Source: Mangifera indica (lineage: Eukaryota > Streptophyta > Magnoliopsida > Sapindales > Anacardiaceae). From it: DNA of 64,000 nucleotides. Positions within the stretch are counted from its first letter, which is position 1, and the number at the start of each line of letters is the position of its first letter. The DNA lies in NCBI RefSeq assembly GCF_011075055.1, contig NC_058152.1, positions 4,402,001 through 4,466,000 on the forward strand. Direction: 5' to 3'. The notes beneath the pieces were generated by a model that had not been told where the DNA came from, did no database searches, and saw nothing but the letters and a program-made list of their open reading frames with translations. This document shows positions 57,315 to 64,000 of this stretch, one piece after another. The translations under genes were made by a program, and so were the position numbers.

Positions 57315-58684
57315 ATGATTCGGATGGAGTCGGAATTAACCTTGGTAAAGGAAGAGATGGAGGTCATTCAATTGGAGCTGAGAGACAGTAACGTCAGGAT
57401 GGAAAAGATGGAATCCAATATGGAAACCATCAAGGAATTCTTAAGGGAGATGAGGGAAGCAACTATCTCACGAGAAAGTCACAATAAAGGGAAGACATCG
57501 ATGGGAACCAACCCAGCTTCGACGAACGCTTCTCTACCATGAGAATCAACGATGCCATCTCTTAAAATGACTGAGGAGGTAAACACCGGGGAAGGGGAAA
57601 TTAATGAGTTAGAAAGAGAAGAAAGAGTGATGGGGGGAGGTAATAAAAGGGATCTCCAATACAGGCGGTTAGAGTTGCCGCTCTTCGACGGCGAGAAAAC
57701 GCTGGATTGGATATCTAAAGTTGAACGTTACTTTCAGATCAATGGATTATCAGAGCGAGAGAAGTTGACAGCGGCTGGGATTAGTATGGAAGGGGATGCT
57801 TTACACTGGCTACAGTGGCGGAGAAGCATCACTCGTTTACAGGTTAGAAGACATTTAAGCAAGAAGTGTTGGAACAGTTTCCACCTCCTGACGAGCGCAT
57901 GGCAGAAGAAGAGCTTTTCGCTCTACGACAAACAAGATCAGTACAAGAGTATCGCAACAGATTTAAATTACTTTCTGCAACCGTCGACAATCTCACAGAA
58001 GACACCATGAAAGTTATCTTTATGAATGGCCTTCTAGAGGAAATTCGATCGGAAGTGAAGATGTTTCATCCTAGGACGTTGATAGAAATGATGACTTGGG
58101 CAAGGCAAGTGGAGAAGAAGAATCAAATCATTGATGAGAAAAATGTGCTTCGTCCAGGAAGAAGTAGTCACAGAAACCAAGCACAGATGACTTGACCCAC
58201 ATACACCTCACAATCCGACCCGATCTCAAATTCACCCAACCTTTACCCACCAATCTCAATCTCCAAGCCCAGTGTTTCCATCAACCCAGCCCCAACCCCA
58301 GCCAATTTTCACCAACCCAACACCAAGAACCCAATCAGCCCTACTATGAATCCACCTACTAGCCTAACCCGTTCCCTAAATGAAACCCGCACGTCCCCTT
58401 ATAACAAAACAAACCCGCCTTCAACACATACAGGCACCCATTTGCATTCAACAGGGGCATCTTATTCCTTCCCTAGGTCGAGCAATTTTTGATGACTCTC
58501 AGATGAAGAATTTAAATCTAAAGTAGAAAAGGGACTTTGCTTTCGTTGTGATGAAAAATTTGCTCCGGGCCATCGCTACAGATTCCGCCAATTAAGAGTT
58601 ATGATAGCTAGAGAAGAGGAAGGAGAAAGCGACATAGGTGAGGCAGTAGAGGGTGAACCTTTAAAGGAAATGCCAGAAGAATAG
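57315..58684 (+). pseudogene. gypsy gag, disrupted
   Basis: Starts at the ATG overlapping the end of the primer-binding site (IRMESELTLVKEE). It has a coiled-coil-rich N-terminus, then the retrotransposon gag domain (RRLELPLFDGEKTLDWISK, AAGISMEGDALHWLQW and, in another frame, EYRNRFKLLSATV), then a proline-rich linker and a zinc knuckle near 58538-58576. Breaks: TGA at 57540-57542, a frameshift between about 57840 and 57866, and TGA at about 58193. The knuckle reads CFRCDEKFAPGHRYRF, so its last cysteine is tyrosine. Gag packages the RNA; this copy cannot. Confidence 0.88.
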
Positions 58685-58718
58685 TAGCTCGGTGGTAAGG
58701 ATTGATTCGCCCTGAACT

Positions 58719-59045
58719 ATGAAATTATTGGGGAAAATCAATGACAGAGAGGTAGTGATTTTGGTGGACAATGGAGCCACTCATAATTTTCTTTCTAAGA
58801 CATTAGTGCAAGAGTTGGGTTTGGCGGTCCAAACGGCAAAATATTTTGTGGTATTGGGTGATGACCGAAAGATTCAGAGAGTGGGGCATTGTGAAGGAGT
58901 GGAGCTGTTGTTGTCAGGGCTTTCAATGCAACTGAATTTTCTTCCTTTCCCATTAGAAGGGGTAAATGTTATTCTGGGGGTTGAATGGTTGAAGAAATTA
59001 GGAGAGGTCAAAATTAATTGGAATAATCTTCACATGAAATTTTAG
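58719..59045 (+). pseudogene. gypsy aspartic protease region
   Basis: KINDREVVILVDNGATHNFL is the active-site region; the usual DSG of plant gypsy proteases is DNG here. The region runs to VNVILGVEWLKKLGEVKINW, the expected distal motif, then a TAG at 59043-59045. The enzyme would cleave the polyprotein. It is in a different frame from the end of gag. Confidence 0.85.
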
Positions 59046-59060
59046 TGGGAAGGCAGGAGG

Positions 59061-59990
59061 GTGGAACTAATAGGGAATTCTTCTCTTGTTAAATTGGAAA
59101 CTTCTCTTAAGACTGTATGTAAATTGATGAGCGACAGAGGTCATGGATTTTGGGTTGAGTTGGCTACAATGACTGAACATGAAGGCACTGTGAAACTTGT
59201 TGAAAGTCCAGAAATTACCAAAATTTTGTGGGATTTCAAAACTATTTTTAAGGAACCTCCAGTGCTCCTACCGCATAGGAGCCACGACCATGCTATCCGA
59301 TTATTGCCTAGCTCCCAACCTCCGAATCTGCGACCTACAGCTACCCATATTATTAGAAGAATGAGATTGAAAAAATAGTGAAAGAAATGCTAGCTGCAGG
59401 GGTTATACGACCAAGTGTGAGTCCCTTCTCCAGCCCTGTGATTTTAGTCCGAAAAAAGGATAGGGGATGGCGGCTCTTCGTCAATTACCGAGCACTCAAT
59501 CACATAACCATTCCAGACAAGTTTCCGATTCCCACCATTGATGAATTATTGGACAAGCAATAAGTTAGACTTAAGGTCGGGATATCACCAAATAAGAGTT
59601 CAAGATGAAGACGTTGAAAAAACGACCTTTCGAACTCACGAAGGGCACTATGAATTTATGGTCATGTCGTTTGGGCTAACAAACGCCCCAATCACCTTCC
59701 AAAGCTTAATGAATGAGATTTTCAAACCCCATCTACGAAGATTTGTCCTTGTTTTCTTTGATGACATATTGGCTTACAGTAGGAGTTTACAAGAGCATTT
59801 GAAGCATTTAAGGATCATTTTACAACTACTATAGGATCACGGGCTGGTGGTAAACAGAAAAAAATGTTTGTCTGGGCAGAATCGGATAGAATACTTGGGG
59901 CATATCGTTTCCAAAGAGGGGGTTGAAGCTGATCCAAGAAAAATAAAAGATATGGAGCTGTGGCCTGTTCCACATGACCAAAGAGATGTG
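59061..59990 (+). pseudogene. gypsy reverse transcriptase region
   Basis: Contains the lead-in [36 protein letters not shown], then [20 protein letters not shown]. In another frame follow [29 protein letters not shown] and the catalytic [12 protein letters not shown]. Both metal-binding aspartates of the last motif remain. Breaks: TAG near 59376 with a frame change, another frame change near 59550, TAG at 59832-59834 and TGA near 59990. Confidence 0.9.
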
Positions 59991-60680
59991 TGAGGCTTTT
60001 TAGGATTAACGGGTTACTATCACAGGTTCGTAAAGGGTTACGGACGAATTGCCAAACCCTTAACAAATTTATTAAAGAAAAACGCCTTCTATTAGGGACC
60101 CAAAGCACAACAAGCCTTCGAAGCACTCAAGGTCACAATGATTACAGTCCTTGTTTTGGCCACTCTAGATTTTTCCAAACAATTTATAATCGAGACGGAT
60201 GCATTCGGAGCAGGATTGAGAGCTGTCTTAACGCAAGAAGGCTAACCTATCGCATACTTAAGCAACGCCCTTTCGTTAAGAAATCATGGCAAATTGGGGT
60301 ATGAGAGAGAATTAATGACAATAGTCTTGGCCTTTCAGAAATGGCACCATTACCTTCTCGGGAGGCATTTCAAAATTCGAACGAATCAAAAGAGCTTAAA
60401 ATTCCTGACAGAGCAAAAGATCACAGGTCATGAGCAACAAAAATGGCTAGTAAAAATGTTAAGATTTGATTTTGAAATTATATATCATCCTGGATGCGAG
60501 AACAACGCTGCTAATGCCTTGTTGAGGAACCCAAAGTTTTCTTCAGAAATTGCAACAGTGACAGTGGTTCAAATGGAAAGAGCCGACAGCATGCAACATG
60601 AAGTAGAAAAGGACGAAAAACTCCAAGGTATTACTCATGATTTGTTATCTAACCTACCTCCCACGTTGGCTACTCTTTGA
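59991..60680 (+). pseudogene. gypsy RT connection and RNase H region
   Basis: Frame continues with [14 protein letters not shown], then FSKQFIIETDAFGAGLRAVL (RNase H; the TDA aspartate is kept). HGKLGYERELMTIVLAFQKW carries the conserved glutamate, and HYLLGRHFKIRTNQKSLKFL follows, in which the usual T-D-x-x-S-L-K aspartate is asparagine. Stops at about 60094 (TAG) and 60243 (TAA) and at the end (60678-60680). Confidence 0.88.
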
Positions 60681-60712
60681 GAGTATGAAAGCTGCTGTAT
60701 AAAAGCAGGCTA

Positions 60713-61610
60713 GTGGTGCCTAAAAATTTCAGGTTTATCCCTTCCTTCATCACTGAATTTCACTCCTCATCTTATGGAGGCCATGCTGGTTTTTTTAAAA
60801 CTTATAAAAGGTTCAATTCAGTTCTATATTGGGAAGGTATGCAAAGGGATGTCAAGGATTTTGTGGCCAAATGCGATGTTTGTCAAAGGATGAAATATGA
60901 AGTTGTCTCCGGCAGGTTTACTGCAACCATTACCAATCCCAGCAGACATGTGGGAAGACTTGTTTATAGATTTTATCGAAGGCCTTCCAAAGGTTAAAGG
61001 GATGAGTGTAATTATGGTGATTTTAGATAGACTAACAAAATACAGGCATTTTATGACCCTACGACACCTTTATAATGCCAAGGATGTAGCAGAGATGTTT
61101 ATACGGGAGGTGGTTCGCCTCCATGGATTTCCAAGGACAACTGTTTCAGACCAAGATCGTATTTTTCTAAGTAACTTTTGGACAGAAATTTTTAAGGCTG
61201 TTAGAACCATTTTAAAATATAGCACAGCCTACCATCCTCAAACGGATGGCCAAACCGTGGTCGTAAACCGCTGTTTAGAGACGTATCTTCGTTGCTTCTC
61301 TTCGAGACAGCCCAAAAATTGGCCTAAGTGGCTAGCATGGGCTGAATATTGGTACAATATGTCCTTTCACAGCTCAATCGATATGACTCCTTTTAAGGCA
61401 GTCTATGGAAGAGATCCTCCTCTTCTGAGATGGGTAAAAGAGGAATCAAGGATGGAAGCAGTGAATGCCATGATCAAGGAGAGGAATCTAATTTTGGATG
61501 AATTAAAAACCAACTTACACATGGCTCAAGAAAGAATGAGGAAGGCAGCCAATAAACATCGGAAGGACATCAAATTTCAAGTTAGTGAATGGGTTTTCCT
61601 TAAGCTATAG
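60713..61610 (+). pseudogene. gypsy integrase region
   Basis: The zinc-binding N-domain is present (FHSSSYGGHAGFFKT with both histidines, then CDVCQ). After a frameshift near 60900 the catalytic core follows: DLFIDFIEGLPK, VSDQDRIFLSNFW, and YHPQTDGQTVVVNRCLETYL. The third acidic residue of the D,D-35-E triad should be the E of T-E-V-V-N. Here the codon at 61257-61259 is GTG (Val), so the enzyme would be dead even without the frameshift. TAG at 61608-61610 ends the ORF. Confidence 0.9.
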
Positions 61611-61985
61611 CCCTATCGGTTTCGTTCGTTGGCTTCTCGCCCCAATGAGAAGCTCAGTCCCCACTTTTATAGGCCATTCGAGGTGGTTCAAAAAATAGGC
61701 ACCGTGGCCTATAAACTGAAATTACCTGAAGGTACAAAAATACACCCTGTTTTTCACATCTCTCAGTTGAAGAAGCATCTTGGTTCTGCCTTACTTCATC
61801 AACCATTACTAGATTGTCTCAGTGAGGAATTGGAGTTGTAGGTTCAACCAGAAATAGTATTGAATTATAGATATTCCGAGTAGGGTGATTTGGAATTACT
61901 AACAAAATGGCGAGGATTGCCGAACTACGAAAATTCATGGGAGTTATATAATAATCTCAAACACCATTTCCCTGCAAGGTGCCTC
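61611..61985 (+). pseudogene. gypsy integrase C-terminus with chromodomain-like end
   Basis: RPNEKLSPHFYRPFEVVQKI and KIHPVFHISQLKKHLG are the GPY/F-like integrase tail. After a TAG (61839-61841) and another near 61881, the same frame gives LELLTKWRGLPNYENSWEL, a chromodomain-type block with its W-R-G-L and S-W-E residues. Chromodomains direct chromovirus integration to marked chromatin. Confidence 0.75.
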
Positions 61986-61987
61986 TT

Positions 61988-62001
61988 GATGGGAAGGGCA
62001 A
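61988..62001 (+). promoter_or_regulatory. Polypurine tract
   Basis: GATGGGAAGGGCAA directly ahead of the 3' LTR, the site from which plus-strand DNA synthesis starts in LTR elements. Confidence 0.8.
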
Positions 62002-62655
62002 TGTTAGGGTGAAGGTGTATGTCAAAAAGAAGGTCAAAAGAGGAAGAGTGGCAAGTAGCAACCAAGTAGGAAAGGCAAAAGATAACCCAGCAGGTCGTGA
62101 GAGTCTTTCAAATCAAAGCAACAAGAATTATTTGATCCTGGGGAATTCAAATGATGAGGTGGCAGACCATGAGTGGTAGACAAGAGAAGAAGTGGGAGAG
62201 TAGATATATACTTGGAGGAGGGAAGTATGGAGCAATTTTTTGTGGAAGATAGATAGGAAGGGAGAGTACAACCTCTCGAATAGCTATGTGGAAAGGGCAG
62301 TTGAGTTGGTGAGGTTATTGTGGAAAGTTGTTATTTTGGGTGAACAATCTCTTCTTAATGTAAATTCTAGAAATCCATATTGTAATGGACAGGAACTCTT
62401 CCATTTTTTTGTAATGAAATCTTATTGTAATGCACATGTACTATTCTATTTTTGTAATCAAATTCTATTAAATGAAAGTAATACAAATCCGATTGTTCTG
62501 TTACATTGAGTGATTTGTATTTCACTGTTTCATTGATTACTATCTCCATTACATTGTGTGGTGCTGCTATTCTGAGACTGCTACCAACTAGAACTGCTTC
62601 CTAGGTAGCACTGCTCTGTTGGATTGGAAACTTTTCACTCTTCAGGTCTGTATCA
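62002..62655 (+). mobile_element. 3' LTR of the gypsy element
   Basis: 654 bp from TGTTAGGGTGAAGG to GTCTGTATCA. It is collinear with the 5' LTR but has an extra short insertion near 62168-62180 (CATGAGTGGTAGAC-like). The ORFs 61979-62179 and 62240-62509 are chance frames. Confidence 0.92.
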
Positions 62656-63161
62656 AACTTGAATTGAACCACTATTAACTAAACTAGAGGAATTTTGAAA
62701 ACTAGGTTGTTAGGCTTGGACCAATTATTGTCAACAATGAAGACACCATATGGAAAATAGAGATGGCATAAGATTGGTTATTTTTGGCGAGAATGATGGT
62801 AAACTAGATGTTGTTAGTAGGCTTTTCTATGAACAAACTAGTTGTCAATCAGTTTCCAACAGTTTCTATGATCATGAATATTCGTTGATGGATTTCCAGC
62901 ATGATTTTTGACCAAGGGTTGCAAATCAACACTTCTTGAAGGTAGATTGACACATTTTGAGGCAAATCGATACTTTTTTTTAGGAGGTGACTAGTTTATA
63001 ATTAGTTTCCAATGAAGTTTGTCCCTTCTTCAGTGATTTTGAACTTGTTGATAGGTTTCTAATAGTTGGTGTAGACAATCAACGTCTTCTGTGATGATTG
63101 AGATGATCTTTGACAAAGTCTTGTGCCTTTTTTAGGTGATTTTGCACTTCCAGATAGATTT
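62656..63161 (-). mobile_element. Upstream (5') part of the interrupted copia remnant and unassigned DNA
   Basis: Starting at 62656, the minus strand reads toward the gypsy insertion in a frame (SLVNSGSIQ near 62690-62660). That frame runs on, across the 6 kb insertion, into the copia gag N-terminus at 56649. Beyond about 62720 I recognise nothing, although the copia leader and 5' LTR would be expected here. Confidence 0.45.
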
Positions 63162-63302
63162 TGTTAGGATCTCAAGTGCAAGGTATGGGACTTGGATCCC
63201 ACATTGGAAAGTATGAGCAACTGATGTAGGGTTTATATGACCTTGGACTCTCCCATCTCAATAACTAGCTTTTGAGGTGTGGTTCTCCTAAGGTTAATAT
63301 CA
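63162..63302 (+). mobile_element. Short 5' LTR of a second gypsy-type element
   Basis: TGTTAGGATCTC... to ...GGTTAATATCA, 141 bp, with TG...CA borders, immediately followed by TT and a perfect tRNA-iMet primer-binding site. It contains TCCCACATTGGAAAG and GGTGTGGTTCTCCTAAGG. The second LTR lies beyond the window, so the LTR call rests on borders, primer site and the gag that follows. Confidence 0.65.
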
Positions 63303-63304
63303 TT

Positions 63305-63316
63305 TGGTATCAGAGC
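63305..63316 (+). promoter_or_regulatory. Primer-binding site for tRNA-iMet, second element
   Basis: TGGTATCAGAGC, identical to that of the first element. The gag ATG follows at 63317. Confidence 0.88.
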
Positions 63317-64000
63317 ATGACTAGAATGGAAAGCCGGGTGGAAGGAATTGAAATAGAGATAGCTGGAATGAAAGAAAGAATGGAAGAGATGAGTCGATCG
63401 ATGATTAGGATGAATAAGGTGATGAACAATAGGATAAGAGGTGTGGAGGCCAACATAGAATCCTTCCATGGCTACCTTCGTGAATTGAGGGATATCATTA
63501 TTGGAAAGGAAAATGAAGACAAAGGTAAGGCACTAATGGGGTAGGAAGCGTCTCCTTCTTTCTCATCACCCCCCAAGAGGTGAATGCTTCTCCACCCTCG
63601 AGAGAAGAAAGTGTGTTAGGAGGAGAGGAGACCTCTTCAAAGGAGAGGCAAGAAGGAGACCCAGCATGTGAACACCGGGACAACCCTTATCGACGACTTG
63701 ATCTTCCCGTTTTTAGTGGCGACGAAGCCTTAGAATGGATTTTTTTATGTGAGTGATATTTTGATGCCAACCACTTAAACGAAAAGGAACGCCTCACGGC
63801 GCGGAAGTATGTATGGAAGGTATTACACATGGGTGGTTGAAGCGGAGAGAAAATCAGAGGGAATTTTTAGTTGGGAGGAGTTTAGGAATGCAGTGTTGAA
63901 ACGGTTTAGAGCAAGACATGAAAGGACTCCACCAAAGGAGCTTCTGGCACTCCAACAAACAGATTCTGTTCAGGACTACCGATGCAAGTTTGAGTTACTG
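63317..64000 (+). pseudogene. gypsy gag, disrupted, cut by window edge
   Basis: An ATG right after the primer site starts TRMESRVEGIEIEIAGMKE, a coiled-coil N-terminus like that of the first element, up to a TAG at 63542-63544. Further on, other frames give RRLDLPVFSGDEALEWIFLC, ANHLNEKERLTA, SWEEFRNAVLKRF and QTDSVQDYRCKFELL, the core gag domain. Frameshifts and stops separate these. The rest of the element lies past 64000. It is related to, but clearly distinct from, the element at 56.7-62.7 kb. Confidence 0.8.

Larger units (their letters stand above)
56655..62655 (+). mobile_element. Ty3/gypsy LTR retrotransposon, chromovirus type, degenerate
   Basis: A complete element of about 6.0 kb: LTR, primer-binding site, gag, protease, RT, RNase H, integrase, chromodomain-like end, polypurine tract, LTR. 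This domain order (integrase after RNase H) defines Ty3/gypsy, and the C-terminal chromodomain-like block points to the chromovirus group. All coding parts carry stops or frameshifts, so it cannot move by itself. It is inserted, in opposite orientation, in the gag of a Ty1/copia remnant. By eye the two LTRs differ at about 30-35 positions in 645, roughly 5%. That implies an insertion far younger than the copia host but not recent. The exact clade is not assigned. Confidence 0.93.

Overview
The window is nuclear DNA from a flowering plant, most likely a eudicot. It is very A/T-rich, carries plant-type split genes, and is dominated by plant LTR retrotransposons, Mutator-like elements and miniature inverted-repeat elements. 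I cannot name the species. No CRISPR array, rRNA or intact tRNA was seen.

Two host genes stand out, both ubiquitin-ligase genes, facing each other tail to tail. The first (+ strand, CDS 30675-31823, 382 aa, intronless CDS) is the plant RMD5/GID2 homologue (LisH-CTLH-CRA-RING) of the GID/CTLH E3 complex. Upstream it probably has two short untranslated exons and a 5.4 kb 5'UTR intron that contains a full-length foldback element. The second (- strand, CDS 36569-34451, 679 aa, one 79-bp intron) is a WAV3-family RING-H2 + von Willebrand factor A protein of the EDA40/WAVH1 type. As I recall, the same two families are neighbours in Arabidopsis, so this looks like old conserved gene order.

The rest is mobile or repetitive DNA. 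Left part: the 3' end of a Ty1/copia element (about 0.48-1.43 kb), a decayed tRNA-Lys-like sequence (9.28-9.35 kb), a 500-bp near-palindrome (11.6-12.1 kb), and a reverse-strand Ty1/copia remnant (about 13.0-15.9 kb). Next come a mixed direct/inverted repeat (17.2-18.0 kb), two Mutator-like elements with 9-bp target duplications (18.92-19.59 and 21.23-22.14 kb), a tandem duplication (19.1-21.0 kb), and a foldback element whose arms carry mirrored GTGCG-type arrays (22.75-23.50 kb). Between 37 and 54 kb are more Mutator-like ends, a 1.85 kb TIR element and A/T-rich repeats. One A/T-rich miniature element family recurs at least 15 times across the window.

The right end is a retrotransposon nest. 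A reverse-strand Ty1/copia remnant (gag joined almost directly to RNase H) is split inside gag by a 6.0 kb Ty3/gypsy chromovirus-type element (56655-62655: two LTRs, PBS, PPT, degenerate gag, protease, RT, RNase H, integrase, chromodomain). Beside it lies a coding-free LTR pair (54.24-55.29 kb). A second gypsy-type element with a 141-bp LTR starts at 63162 and runs off the window. All the retroelement reading frames are broken.
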